A stretch of DNA of 64,000 nt. Source: Dolichospermum planctonicum. Its GTDB lineage: Bacteria; Cyanobacteriota; Cyanobacteriia; Cyanobacteriales; Nostocaceae. The number at the start of each line of letters is the position of its first letter. Positions within the stretch are counted from its first letter, which is position 1. The DNA lies in the NCBI RefSeq assembly GCF_005402965.1, contig NZ_BJCF01000003.1, forward strand, positions 1-64,000, read 5' to 3'. The translations under genes were made by a program, and so were the position numbers. Positions 53,878 through 63,306 of this stretch are shown here, in pieces. The notes under the pieces are model-generated. The model was not told where the DNA came from, did no database searches, and saw only the letters and a program-made list of their open reading frames with translations.

Positions 53878-54360
53878 AATCCCCTATTTACAAAACTTAA
53901 TGATGCTTTAAAGAAAGGATCGAATCGTTCTTTAAAAGAACACGATCCTTATAAAAGTTACAACTTTAAAGTGGAAATCGGAGGAGTGATCGAGGGTGGA
54001 TTTACGGAGATAACAGGCTTAAGCAGTGAAATAAAGCTTGAATCCTATGAGGAAGGAGGAGTGAATGGTTTTGTTCATCAATTTCCTAAAAATACAACCT
54101 ATCCCAATCTCGTTTTTACACGAGGATTAGTCAGTAATGATCTGTTTTTTACGTGGTACAAAGCGACCAGTAAAGGCATTATTGAGCAAAAAAATGGCAC
54201 GATTCTTTTATTAAATAGTCAACGGATTCCCGTTTTGTCGTGGACTTTTAAAAATGCCTATCCCGTTAAATGGGAAGGGCCAACGTTCAATGCTAGTAGT
54301 GACGAAATTGCGATCGAACGGATCGAACTCGTTCATCAAGGGATTACTAAGGAAAGATAG
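53875..54360 (+). CDS. Tail tube protein, second form (baseplate-proximal, Afp5-like)
   Basis: A 161-residue tube-family protein from the GTG at 53875: HDPYKSYNFKVEIGGVIEGG, FTEITGLSSEIKLESY, then YPVKWEGPTFNASSDEIAIE and ELVHQGI. Similar fold to the major tube protein but with a longer N-terminus (NPLFTKLNDALKKGSNRSLK) that may contact the baseplate. Its place before the LysM protein matches the tube initiator of Afp/PVC systems. Eight bases separate it from the following gene. Confidence 0.88.
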   Translation: MNPLFTKLNDALKKGSNRSLKEHDPYKSYNFKVEIGGVIEGGFTEITGLSSEIKLESYEEGGVNGFVHQFPKNTTYPNLVFTRGLVSNDLFFTWYKATSKGIIEQKNGTILLLNSQRIPVLSWTFKNAYPVKWEGPTFNASSDEIAIERIELVHQGITKER

Positions 54361-54368
54361 GTATTTTC

Positions 54369-55940
54369 ATGGAAAATTCTTCATTAAACTGGCAAGATTC
54401 ATTAAATCCTCAGTTGTTGCAGCGGTTAGTTCTTTTAGGTCAGCAACCTGGCATTATTAAGCAGGATATTGGCCAAAAAATTATTGATCGTTGCGATCGC
54501 TTTTTGAATCGTTTACCCCTATTAAGTCAATATCTACAGCGTTGGCAAGGGCTTAATGAAATGTCTGTAGACTCTGTACCAATTGTTTATGCTTTACCTG
54601 CTTTGAGAGAGTCAGAAAATAATCAAACTTTGACAGTCAATCAGACTAACAATTTAGCCTCAAATACCGAGAAAACCATACAAGCAAAAACAGAATCTTC
54701 TCAAACACCCTCAGCAGCGAGTAATTATTTGACAGAAAACAGAGAACCTAATATTGCCAATCCTATAGTAATTCAAGCATCAACGGTGAATGAAATTGCT
54801 CCTGCGATAGAAATGCCTTTATCAATTAATTCTACCCCTGTAACACCCGGACAACAATCAGAAAATAATCAAACTTTGACAGTCAATCAGACTAACAATT
54901 TAGCATCAAATACCGAGAAAACCATACAAGCAAAAACAGCATCTTCTCAAACACCCTCAGCAGCGAGTAATTATTTGACAGAAAACAGAGAACCTAATAC
55001 TGCCAATCCTATAGTAATTCAAGCATCAACAGGGAATGAAATTGCTCCCGCGATAGAAATGCCGCTAGTGACTAATTCAGAATCCTTAGAGGCGATCGCA
55101 AGTTCATCTACTATGATTACTGGAAAATTTAAATCAGAAACTTCTGATTCTATTAACAAAAAAAACAGTATTTCTTTAACCCAACATCAAACTGTTCATC
55201 CATTAGCGATCATAGATAATTCTTTATCGTCAAATCAGACATATTCCTTGATAAATAATGGTTTTAAAAGGGAAGATCCATTAGCGATTACCAAAATTAT
55301 TGATAGAAATTCTAATTTTTCGGAGAGAAAATATCTAATTGTTAATCCATTATTACCAGAAAATTCTTCTAAGTTATTATCTGAAAATAAGTCTATTCAA
55401 GAGCGTCCTTTAAGTCTGCCTATATCATCAACCAATTCCTCCCTAATTAATTATTCTGAGAATAGAAAGCAAAGATTTAATCGCTCTTTAGAAGAACCTA
55501 TCACTGAAGAATTTTTAATAGATTCGATGATCTTAGAGCAAAGAAAAATTAAATTACCTGTGGTTAAAATTTCTCATCAGTACCCTTCAGAAAATATACA
55601 AAAGCAACTGCCCATGCCACCATTTAATTCGTCAAAAATGCCTACAATTAACGTAAAAACTAGGGTTGATAGCCCAGAGATCGCGGCTCCCTTACCCCTG
55701 GCTTCTAGAATTCCATCATTGCCCAGTTCTACTAACTTTGATATTCACAGGCAATCGCCACAACAGAGTCCAGAAGTTCCTAAAGTTTTTGCGGTATCAT
55801 CTCCTCCCACAGAAACCAGAATTTCTCCCATGCAAACCACTCCACCAAAAGTTAATCTAGAGGCGATCGCCGATCAAGTTGAGCGGAAAATCATGCGACG
55901 TTTAGTAATCGAAAGTGAACGCAGAGGACAAAAACGATGA
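54369..55940 (+). CDS. Low-complexity injection-system protein with an 82-residue internal duplication
   Basis: A 523-residue protein, mostly disordered and rich in Ser, Asn, Thr and Pro. Residues 1-70 are an ordered helical start (QDSLNPQLLQRLVLLGQQPG), and the last 30 residues form a helix (LEAIADQVERKIMRRLVIES) that I have seen at the ends of proteins at this place in eCIS clusters. A stretch of 246 bases (54612-54857) is repeated directly at 54858 to about 55080 with few changes. The role may be a flexible linker or assembly factor between tube and baseplate genes. It overlaps the LysM gene by four bases (ATGA). Confidence 0.75.
   Translation: MENSSLNWQDSLNPQLLQRLVLLGQQPGIIKQDIGQKIIDRCDRFLNRLPLLSQYLQRWQGLNEMSVDSVPIVYALPALRESENNQTLTVNQTNNLASNTEKTIQAKTESSQTPSAASNYLTENREPNIANPIVIQASTVNEIAPAIEMPLSINSTPVTPGQQSENNQTLTVNQTNNLASNTEKTIQAKTASSQTPSAASNYLTENREPNTANPIVIQASTGNEIAPAIEMPLVTNSESLEAIASSSTMITGKFKSETSDSINKKNSISLTQHQTVHPLAIIDNSLSSNQTYSLINNGFKREDPLAITKIIDRNSNFSERKYLIVNPLLPENSSKLLSENKSIQERPLSLPISSTNSSLINYSENRKQRFNRSLEEPITEEFLIDSMILEQRKIKLPVVKISHQYPSENIQKQLPMPPFNSSKMPTINVKTRVDSPEIAAPLPLASRIPSLPSSTNFDIHRQSPQQSPEVPKVFAVSSPPTETRISPMQTTPPKVNLEAIADQVERKIMRRLVIESERRGQKR
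54612..55080 (+). repeat. 246-bp tandem duplication within a coding sequence
   Basis: Copy one 54612-54857, copy two from 54858 to about 55080, offset 246 bases (82 codons), in frame. Differences are few (for example GAA to GCA in one codon), so the duplication is recent. Confidence 0.9.
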
Positions 55941-56614
55941 GTTTAGAAAAATTAAAAATTTATGCCGAGAAAAGCAAAGGGCAAAAACCTGGTCAATTTC
56001 CTTTGCTGATCAAAGTTCCCTTTAACCCGAATCAGATTACTGTTACTAAATCAGGAGGTGGAGTTGAATTTCATAAATACAAAAGAACTTATAACTTTTT
56101 TGAAGATCCTGCAACTCTAAGTATTAATTTATTTTTTGATACTACCTTTGAGATAAAACCCAATAAAAATGTTCAAAATTATACGAGACTCATTTACAAT
56201 TTGGCACAGGTTAATCTCAACTTAAAACGTCCTCCGCGATGCCGATTAGTATGGGGGACAATATCAGGAAAGGACAGTGTTTTATTACCCGATGGTTTTT
56301 TAATAAGTGTCACTAAAACCCTAACCCACTTTCTTGAAGATGGAACCCCTGTTCGTGCTACCTTAGATTGTACGTTTAAAGAGTGGCAAGAACCAGGGAT
56401 AAAAGCCAAAATTGGCAACCCGATTGATGATCCCGTGAGGATTGTAAAAGAGGGAGAAAGTCTCAGTAGTATTGCCACAGAAGAATATGGTGATCCCTCT
56501 CTATGGCGAATTATTGCCGCAGAAAATCGCTTGATTAATCCTCGAATTTTAAATCCAGGAATGGTGCTAACAATTCCCCCTTTACGAATTAATAATAATC
56601 TTCAAAATTCATAA
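55937..56614 (+). CDS. LysM-domain baseplate protein (Afp7/gp53-like)
   Basis: A 225-residue protein with an N-terminal beta domain (PFNPNQITVTKSGG, YKRTYNFFEDPATLSINLFF) and a C-terminal LysM module (about residues 167-218: VKEGESLSSIATEEYGDPSL, NPGMVLTIPP). Such proteins join tube and baseplate in phage tails and injection systems. The LysM may bind peptidoglycan and help anchor the machine. Its ATG overlaps the preceding gene by four bases. Confidence 0.9.
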   Translation: MSLEKLKIYAEKSKGQKPGQFPLLIKVPFNPNQITVTKSGGGVEFHKYKRTYNFFEDPATLSINLFFDTTFEIKPNKNVQNYTRLIYNLAQVNLNLKRPPRCRLVWGTISGKDSVLLPDGFLISVTKTLTHFLEDGTPVRATLDCTFKEWQEPGIKAKIGNPIDDPVRIVKEGESLSSIATEEYGDPSLWRIIAAENRLINPRILNPGMVLTIPPLRINNNLQNS

Positions 56615-56628
56615 AATTAAGATCAGCT

Positions 56629-57690
56629 ATGCCAAGTAATGCCGACCTATTGAACCCAAATAAAAAAATCTTAATTAACGGTAGTTCTCTATCCCCTGAA
56701 GTAGATGCCGATTTGATTTCAGTATCTATTTCCGAAGATCTGGAAGTACCGAGTATGTTTGAATTAAAAATTGTTAGTTGGGATTTAGTCAAACAAAAAG
56801 TAACCTGGGCAGATAATAATTTATTTGAAATTGGTAATGCAGTAGAAATTCAAATGGGATATGCAAAGGATCTCAAAACAATTATTACGGGAGAAATTAC
56901 TGCTTTAGAACCAGAATTTAGTCAAGAATCAGTACCCGTATTGGGAGTGAGAGGCCATGATTTACGCCATCGTTTATTACGTGGTAATCAGACAAAATCT
57001 TTTCTCAAAGTAAAAGATAGTGAAATTGCTAGCCAAATTGCTAGATCCAGAGGATTGAATGCCAAAGTTACTGATAGTAAGGTAAAATTAGAATACGTCT
57101 TACAACATAATCAAACTGACTGGGATTTTTTAAAAACTCGCGCCGAGCGCATTGGTTATGAGGTGGTCGTTGACAAAAAAGATTTGTATTTTCGTCCCCA
57201 TAAAAATTCTGCGGGTAAGGTTTTAACACTTACTTATAAAGAGGATTTAGTTGAATTTTTTCCTCGCTTAAGTAGTCTAAATCAAGTTTCTGAGGTAGAA
57301 GTTAGAGGTTGGAATCCTCAAGACAAAGAAGTTGTGGTGAGTAAGGCGGGGGTGGGCAAAGAAAACAGTAAAATGGGAGGAGATAAAACAGGATCTCAGA
57401 TGATCCGCACCTTTGGAAAATCTAGTAACACAATTGTCGATCAACCGATGTCAACAAAAGCAGAAGCCGACGAAATGGCCTTAGGACAATTTCGAGATAT
57501 TTCGATCGCCTATGTGATAGCGGAGGGAAGTAGTTTGGGGAATCCCGATTTACGAATCGGCAAAGTGATCGAAGTTAAAGGTATCGGTAAGCGATTTAGC
57601 GGTCTTTACTACGTGACGACCACAGAACACAAATTTTCACCCGATCAAGGGTATCAAACTCTATTTACAGCTAGGAGGACTGCGACATGA
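56629..57690 (+). CDS. Spike-hub protein, phage late control D / gp27-like
   Basis: A 353-residue protein matching the gp27-like half of VgrG-type spikes: ADLISVSISEDLEVPSMFEL, NAVEIQMGYAKDLKTIITGE, FSQESVPVLGVRGHDLRHRL, then YVLQHNQTDWDFLKTRAERI and LRIGKVIEVKGIGKRFSGLY. It forms the trimeric hub under the tube. In many related systems hub and spike are one gene; here the spike half is the next gene, which overlaps by four bases (ATGA). Confidence 0.9.
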   Translation: MPSNADLLNPNKKILINGSSLSPEVDADLISVSISEDLEVPSMFELKIVSWDLVKQKVTWADNNLFEIGNAVEIQMGYAKDLKTIITGEITALEPEFSQESVPVLGVRGHDLRHRLLRGNQTKSFLKVKDSEIASQIARSRGLNAKVTDSKVKLEYVLQHNQTDWDFLKTRAERIGYEVVVDKKDLYFRPHKNSAGKVLTLTYKEDLVEFFPRLSSLNQVSEVEVRGWNPQDKEVVVSKAGVGKENSKMGGDKTGSQMIRTFGKSSNTIVDQPMSTKAEADEMALGQFRDISIAYVIAEGSSLGNPDLRIGKVIEVKGIGKRFSGLYYVTTTEHKFSPDQGYQTLFTARRTAT

Positions 57691-58394
57691 TGGGAATGGA
57701 CTTATTAATGGCAAAGGAACAAAATCATAAATTTTATGGTGTGACTATTGCGATCGTCACCAATAATCAAGATCCTAAAAAAATGGGTCGAGTTAAGGTT
57801 AAGTTCCCTTGGTTATCAGAAAATGATGAAAGTGATTGGTCTAGGGTCCTTAGTCCAATGGCAGGGAAAGATCGGGGTTTATTTTTGTTGCCCGAAGTTG
57901 ACGACGAAGTTTTAGTGGCTTTCGAGCATGGTGATATGAATTTTCCCTACATTCTTGGTTCATTATGGAATGGTAAAGATACGCCACCTGAAGTGAATGA
58001 AGATGGAAAAAATAATAAAAGAATGATTAAGTCGCGCAGTGGTCACACTATTATCCTAGATGACACTGAGGGAGAAGAGAAAATTATTATTCAAGATAAA
58101 ACAGGGAAGAATCAAATTATTATTGATTCCAAAGAAAATACGATGAATATCAAGGTGGAAAAAGATTTAACCATAGAAACAGGCGGAAAAATTATCTTAA
58201 AAAGTAGTGATGACGATGTTTCGATAGAATGTAAGAACTTATCAATTAAAACCCAGGAAAATTATCAATTGGAAACGGGAAAAGATTGTACTATAAAAGC
58301 TAAATCTAAGTACGCACTGGAAGCGTCCTCGGGCTTAGGTATTAAGTGCTCAGCAGGTGTAAAAATTAATAATAATTCCCTGGAGGTGATGTAA
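57687..58394 (+). CDS. Spike protein, baseplate assembly protein V / gp5-like
   Basis: A 235-residue protein with an OB fold (YGVTIAIVTNNQDPKKMGRV, KVKFPWLSENDESDWSRVL, VDDEVLVAFEHGDMNFPYIL) followed by a beta-helix needle with repeated short strands (IILDDTEGEEKIIIQDKTG, then IKVEKDLTIETGGKIILKSS). It forms the central spike that pierces the target. The start may be ATG 57687 or a later ATG (codon 2, 4 or 8). It overlaps the hub gene by four bases and the wedge gene by one (TAATG). Confidence 0.9.
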   Translation: MMGMDLLMAKEQNHKFYGVTIAIVTNNQDPKKMGRVKVKFPWLSENDESDWSRVLSPMAGKDRGLFLLPEVDDEVLVAFEHGDMNFPYILGSLWNGKDTPPEVNEDGKNNKRMIKSRSGHTIILDDTEGEEKIIIQDKTGKNQIIIDSKENTMNIKVEKDLTIETGGKIILKSSDDDVSIECKNLSIKTQENYQLETGKDCTIKAKSKYALEASSGLGIKCSAGVKINNNSLEVM

Positions 58395-58783
58395 TGGATA
58401 TTGATTTTTTAGGAGTGGGTTGGACAAGCCCGGTGAAGATTGATGAAAAAGGTCAAATTAAAACCCAAAAATATGAGGATTCAGTTCGTCAATCTATGAT
58501 CATGATTCTCCGTACAGCTAAGGGAGAACGGGTAATGCGTCCTAATTTTGGTTGCGGTATCTATGAAAGGGTATTTTCTCCCAATAATCTCGGAACCATC
58601 GGTCAAATCGTCAGCGATGTGAGAGAGGCCTTAATTGAGTGGGAACCTCGTATTGATGTTTTAGATGTTGATACCATTCCTGATGCGAGTCAACCTCATG
58701 TTATTTTGATCCAAATAAACTATCAGGTTCGCACTACTAACAATATTTTTAATTTAGTTTATCCATTTTACTTAGATCAATAA
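58394..58783 (+). CDS. Baseplate wedge protein, gp25-like
   Basis: A 129-residue gp25/GPW-family protein: GVGWTSPVKID near the start, MILRTAKGERVMRPNFGCGI, then VREALIEWEPRIDVLDVD. It caps the baseplate wedge and starts sheath assembly (Afp9 equivalent). Its ATG overlaps the spike stop by one base. A PAAR tip gene is usual right after this gene in Afp-type clusters, but is not present here. Confidence 0.93.
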   Translation: MDIDFLGVGWTSPVKIDEKGQIKTQKYEDSVRQSMIMILRTAKGERVMRPNFGCGIYERVFSPNNLGTIGQIVSDVREALIEWEPRIDVLDVDTIPDASQPHVILIQINYQVRTTNNIFNLVYPFYLDQ

Positions 58784-58824
58784 CAACTATTTCTCTATTC
58801 TAAACCTACTACGGAGGATTAAAT

Positions 58825-61800
58825 ATGACTTCTTTACCGCCTAAAATTGACCAACGTACCTATGAAGAGATTGTCCAACAAACAGAAGCCTTTGTTCAAG
58901 AGTTTACTTCGAGTCTTGAACAGGGATGGAAAGCCCCTCCCCTAGGGCAAATGGATGTGGGTCGAGCTTTAATTCGCATTTTTGGTCGTATGGTAACAAA
59001 AATTAGCGATCGCCTCAATCAAGTCCCTGAGAAAAATTTTCTGGCCTTTCTCGATTTAATTGGCGGACAATTACAGCCGCCTCAACCCGCAAAAGTTCCC
59101 TTAACTTTTTATTTAGCCGAAGCCAGTCCAGTGGGGGCATTTGTTCCTGCCTATACCCAAATTTCTGCACCTCCCCTGGAAGGCAATGATGAGGAAATTA
59201 TTTTTGAAACTGAGCAGGAACTTATTGTTACCACTGCTCAATTAAAAGCGGTATTTGTACGAGAACCCAATCAAGATAAATATGGTGACTATACCTTATT
59301 TGTCACAGGAAAAGAAGATCAATCTTTTCTGGTTTTTTCAGGCGATCGCCCGATTCAGCATTCTCTTTATATAACTTGTCATGAAATATTTAATTTGCCT
59401 GAATTATCTAATTTAAGCCTGACTATAGAAACAAATAATCCCCAAAGTATGGCGGATTTAAATTTATCTTTAGATTGGTCTTATTGGAATGGTCTAGAGT
59501 GGCAAAATCTTTCTCGTCCTAACTTAACGATTAAAGACAGCCAGTGTATCTTAAATTTTGCTGATATTAAACTTCCTTCTGTCTCTGAAATTAATGGAAA
59601 ATCAGGAAAATGGCTACAAGCCAAATTAAAATTAAATTCTTGGGTAGAGAATTTGCCCATTATTAATCAAATTCAAGGTAGCACACAGATTAATCAAGTA
59701 AATCTCATGCCTGAAGTTTGTTTATATAATGATACCCCCTTAGATCAGAGTAAGAATTTTTATCCCTTTGGAGAAGAACCCAAATTAAATGATACTTTTT
59801 ATATTGCCTTACATGATAGGTTTGTTAAACCTGGCGCAAATATCACATTGACTTTTGAGTTAAGCCATAACTCCAATCTAGCCTCTGCTGATATAACTAT
59901 TACCTGGGAAATACAAGCACAGGGAGAATGGAAAAAAATTGCGATAACACAAAGTGAAAATCAATTGTGGATGAATTCATCACCTCAGTTGATTAAAAAT
60001 AGTCCAATAACTACGACATTAAAGTTTCCCCAGCAAATTCCTTCACCCAGTACAGTTAATGGAGAAACTCGTTACTGGATTCGCGCTAGAATTACCCAAG
60101 GACTTTATGGACAAGCTTCCACTATTAGAAAATATGCGATCTATAATGAGGTGGCTATCGTTGATAGTGTCACTAATGATAATAAAACGATTTCTATCGT
60201 AGGTACAGCATCAGATTTTTTCAAAGCTGGTGATATGATCCGATTAGTCTGGTTAGAAAATAATAGTGAAAAAAGAGAAGAATATAAAATTCAAAGTCTT
60301 AGTAATAACCAATTAACCTTAGAAACATTAGTTACTAATCCCCAAGCCAAAGTAAAAGGAACAAAAATTTTCTTAAGATATGTCATCTCTGAAACCGTTC
60401 CTCCGAATTATGACCCACCGATCATCCAATCTCTTAAGTTAACCTATAACTTTAATTTTAATGAAAAGGCGATTTATTTTGCCTATAATGATCTTCATTA
60501 TTCCCATCCGAAAAAGTTTGATATAAAATTAACGGATAAAATAGATCAGGGTAGTCAGAGAGTTAGTATTAATCAAGTTGAAGGTTTGGCAGTTGGAGAA
60601 TTTTTAACATTCCCCTCTCGGCCTAATCCAGAAATTCATCAAATCGAGTATATCAATCCTCAAACTAAGCAACTTATTTTAGCGGCAAGTCTCAGTCAAA
60701 CATACTTAAAAGATACCCGTATTGATTGTCATTTTCGACCATTTATCCCCACTATTGATAAAAATCCTAGTTTATATTTAGGGTTTGATAAACCTTTTGG
60801 CAATCAAACGGTTACTCTTTATGCCCAGGTAAATCCTCCATCTCCTCAAGAATTATCTCAAGCAATTTCTCGAAGTAATCCTCAATTAATTTGGGAATAT
60901 TTTAGCCCCCTGGGTTGGCAAACTTTGGGAGTCAATGATCAAACAAAAGCATTTTCTCAGAGAGGCTTAATTCAATTTATTGCTCCTAGCGATTTCACCA
61001 AATCAATGATATTTAATCAGGACTTATACTGGTTAAGAGTCCGTTGGCAAGGGGGAAATTTTTCGATTCAGCCTCGTTTAAATAAAATTTTGACCAATAC
61101 AACCTGGGCAGTTCAGGCAACTACGATCCAAGCAGAAATATTAGGTTCAAGTAATTACGAAGCTCACCAAACTTTTACTGCCGGTTATTCACCGATTTTA
61201 ATCGGAGAAAAATTAGAAATTCGAGAAAATGAAATTCCTGAACAATTTGATTCGGATAAATTGACAGTGATTCGAGATAATTTAGGAGAGATTGAAGAAA
61301 TTTGGGTAACATGGCAAGAAGTTCCCGATTTTTATAGTTCAACGGAGAGCGATCGCCATTATTTATTAGATCGTCAGACAGGAAAAATTAGCTTTGGTGA
61401 TGGACAATCAGGGATGATTCCTCCCAGGGGTCGTAATAATATTCGTCTTTCTTTTTATCGTACTGGCGGTGGTGAACAGGGAAATCTCGTTTCCCAATCA
61501 GTCAATCAACTTAAAACCACTGTTCCCTATATTGATCGAGTTGTCAATTTAGAAGCGGCGGCTGGGGGGGCCAATCAAGAAAAGCTCGAACGCCTCAAAG
61601 AAAGAGTTCCGCAAAAATTACGGCACAGAAATCGCGCAGTCACCCTTCAAGATATAGAAGATTTAGCCTATGAGGCATCTACGGATGTGAAGAGAGTTAA
61701 ATTAATTACACCAGATTTAATGACTCCAGAATTTAGTGCATTAAATGGAGGTTTGTGGTTAGATCCGACCAAGAAAGACATAACACTTAATGATTATATC

Positions 61801-62322
61801 AACAGTAAAAGGACACAAATTACCAACCCCGATGAATTTAAAAAAATGCTATTATCAATTAATCAGGATTCAGGAAAAGTTAAATTAATAGTTTTACCTA
61901 ATAGTAAAGAACGTCAACCCAATCCCAGTTTAGCTTTATTAGAAAAAGTCGAAGGCTATATCCAATCGCGTTGTGAGGCGATGTTAGATCTAACTGTCAC
62001 CGTTCCCCAATGGCAAGAAATCATTGTAACTGCCACCATTACACCCACGACTTACCAAGGATTAGATCGCCTCAGAGAGACGATTAATCGGCGTTTAGAA
62101 GCCTTTTTACATCCCCTGACGGGTGGAAGTGGAGACGGTTGGCGATTTGGACGCTATCCCCAAAAGTCTGATTTTTACGCACTCATTCAGTCCATTTCTG
62201 GGGTTGATCATGTGGATTTATTGGAGATTAATCCCGACCCCGAATCCCCTGAACTAGCGGCCGACTCATTAATATTTTCGGGGCATCATATTATTCATTT
62301 GCAATCCTCTGGAGGAAATTAA
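58825..62322 (+). CDS. Large baseplate J-like protein
   Basis: An 1165-residue putative baseplate assembly protein (Afp11/gpJ type). The N-terminus (KIDQRTYEEIVQQTEAFVQE) and the C-terminal baseplate J fold (about residues 905-1150: LEAAAGGANQEKLERLKERV, RHRNRAVTLQDIEDLAYEAS) are characteristic. The centre contains several beta-rich stretches (YWNGLEWQNLS, WEIQAQGEWKKIAI), likely Ig-like insertions exposed around the baseplate. A strong GGAGG (58814-58818) precedes the ATG. It lies three bases before the next J-like gene. Confidence 0.92.
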   Translation: MTSLPPKIDQRTYEEIVQQTEAFVQEFTSSLEQGWKAPPLGQMDVGRALIRIFGRMVTKISDRLNQVPEKNFLAFLDLIGGQLQPPQPAKVPLTFYLAEASPVGAFVPAYTQISAPPLEGNDEEIIFETEQELIVTTAQLKAVFVREPNQDKYGDYTLFVTGKEDQSFLVFSGDRPIQHSLYITCHEIFNLPELSNLSLTIETNNPQSMADLNLSLDWSYWNGLEWQNLSRPNLTIKDSQCILNFADIKLPSVSEINGKSGKWLQAKLKLNSWVENLPIINQIQGSTQINQVNLMPEVCLYNDTPLDQSKNFYPFGEEPKLNDTFYIALHDRFVKPGANITLTFELSHNSNLASADITITWEIQAQGEWKKIAITQSENQLWMNSSPQLIKNSPITTTLKFPQQIPSPSTVNGETRYWIRARITQGLYGQASTIRKYAIYNEVAIVDSVTNDNKTISIVGTASDFFKAGDMIRLVWLENNSEKREEYKIQSLSNNQLTLETLVTNPQAKVKGTKIFLRYVISETVPPNYDPPIIQSLKLTYNFNFNEKAIYFAYNDLHYSHPKKFDIKLTDKIDQGSQRVSINQVEGLAVGEFLTFPSRPNPEIHQIEYINPQTKQLILAASLSQTYLKDTRIDCHFRPFIPTIDKNPSLYLGFDKPFGNQTVTLYAQVNPPSPQELSQAISRSNPQLIWEYFSPLGWQTLGVNDQTKAFSQRGLIQFIAPSDFTKSMIFNQDLYWLRVRWQGGNFSIQPRLNKILTNTTWAVQATTIQAEILGSSNYEAHQTFTAGYSPILIGEKLEIRENEIPEQFDSDKLTVIRDNLGEIEEIWVTWQEVPDFYSSTESDRHYLLDRQTGKISFGDGQSGMIPPRGRNNIRLSFYRTGGGEQGNLVSQSVNQLKTTVPYIDRVVNLEAAAGGANQEKLERLKERVPQKLRHRNRAVTLQDIEDLAYEASTDVKRVKLITPDLMTPEFSALNGGLWLDPTKKDITLNDYINSKRTQITNPDEFKKMLLSINQDSGKVKLIVLPNSKERQPNPSLALLEKVEGYIQSRCEAMLDLTVTVPQWQEIIVTATITPTTYQGLDRLRETINRRLEAFLHPLTGGSGDGWRFGRYPQKSDFYALIQSISGVDHVDLLEINPDPESPELAADSLIFSGHHIIHLQSSGGN

Positions 62323-62325
62323 ATT

Positions 62326-63306
62326 ATGAATTTACCCTTACCTAATCTAGATGATCAGAGCTATGATGATTTGGTGCAAGAGGCGATCGCGCTTATTCCC
62401 TTAGAATATCCTGAATGGACTGACCATAATCCAACAGATACGGGAATTATTCTAATTGAATTGTTTGCTTGGTTAACAGAAATGACCCTTTATCAAATTA
62501 ATCAAATTCCCGATCAAAATTATGCTAGTTTTGTGAGTTTATTAAAGGGAGAACAATGGACTTTACCGAACAAATCTACTGAAGAAAAACAGAAACAACT
62601 CCAGCTAGAAATTAGAAAAACCTTATTAGAATTAAGAAACACCTATCGGGCTGTCACGGAAGAAGATTACAAGAAACTCATTCTTGAAGAGTGGAAAAAT
62701 TCACAGGATTTTACCAAAGCAGAATCTATCGCTAGGGTTAATTGTTTACCTCTGAGGAATCAAAATCAAACTAACGCCAAAGGTCATATTACCCTAGTTG
62801 TTGTTAAAGATGATGATCATATCACCAGCACAGAAACTGCTGCCTATCCAAATCTCTTTAAATTTCTCGATCAGCGAAGGTTATTAACCACCCGTATTCA
62901 TCTAGTTAATCCCAAATATATATCAGTTAATCTGGAAACAACATTAGTGATTGAAGATGGCATCAAGCCAGAAGATGTTAAAGAAAATGCTCAGGAAGCG
63001 TTAAAATATTATTTTCATCCTCGGCAATCAGGAAAATATTGGCAGGGCAAGGGCTATCCCTTTGGTCGCAATGTTTATATATCAGAATTGTATCAACTGT
63101 TGGATAATTTATCTGGGGTAGATTATGTAAAAAAATTAATTATTCACCCAGAAGAAAAAACTCAAATAGTTAACTCAGAAAAAAAATCTGAAACGGTCGT
63201 CACTGAAATTAGGGAAATTAGGTTAGATGATGACCAATTGATCAATTTGCAAACTGCAACAATTACAATCGAGGTGAAAATCGGCAATGAATCCAGAGAA
63301 GTCTAA
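62326..63306 (+). CDS. Second baseplate J-like protein
   Basis: A 326-residue protein that starts like the large J-like protein (PNLDDQSYDDLVQEAIALIP, then EWTDHNPTDTGIILIELFAW) and carries a shorter J-type C-terminal part (YRAVTEEDYKKLILEEW, GRNVYISELYQLLDNLSGVD). It is probably a wedge component that pairs with the large protein. It is translationally coupled to its neighbours, three bases after one gene and overlapping the next by 20 bases. Confidence 0.9.
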   Translation: MNLPLPNLDDQSYDDLVQEAIALIPLEYPEWTDHNPTDTGIILIELFAWLTEMTLYQINQIPDQNYASFVSLLKGEQWTLPNKSTEEKQKQLQLEIRKTLLELRNTYRAVTEEDYKKLILEEWKNSQDFTKAESIARVNCLPLRNQNQTNAKGHITLVVVKDDDHITSTETAAYPNLFKFLDQRRLLTTRIHLVNPKYISVNLETTLVIEDGIKPEDVKENAQEALKYYFHPRQSGKYWQGKGYPFGRNVYISELYQLLDNLSGVDYVKKLIIHPEEKTQIVNSEKKSETVVTEIREIRLDDDQLINLQTATITIEVKIGNESREV

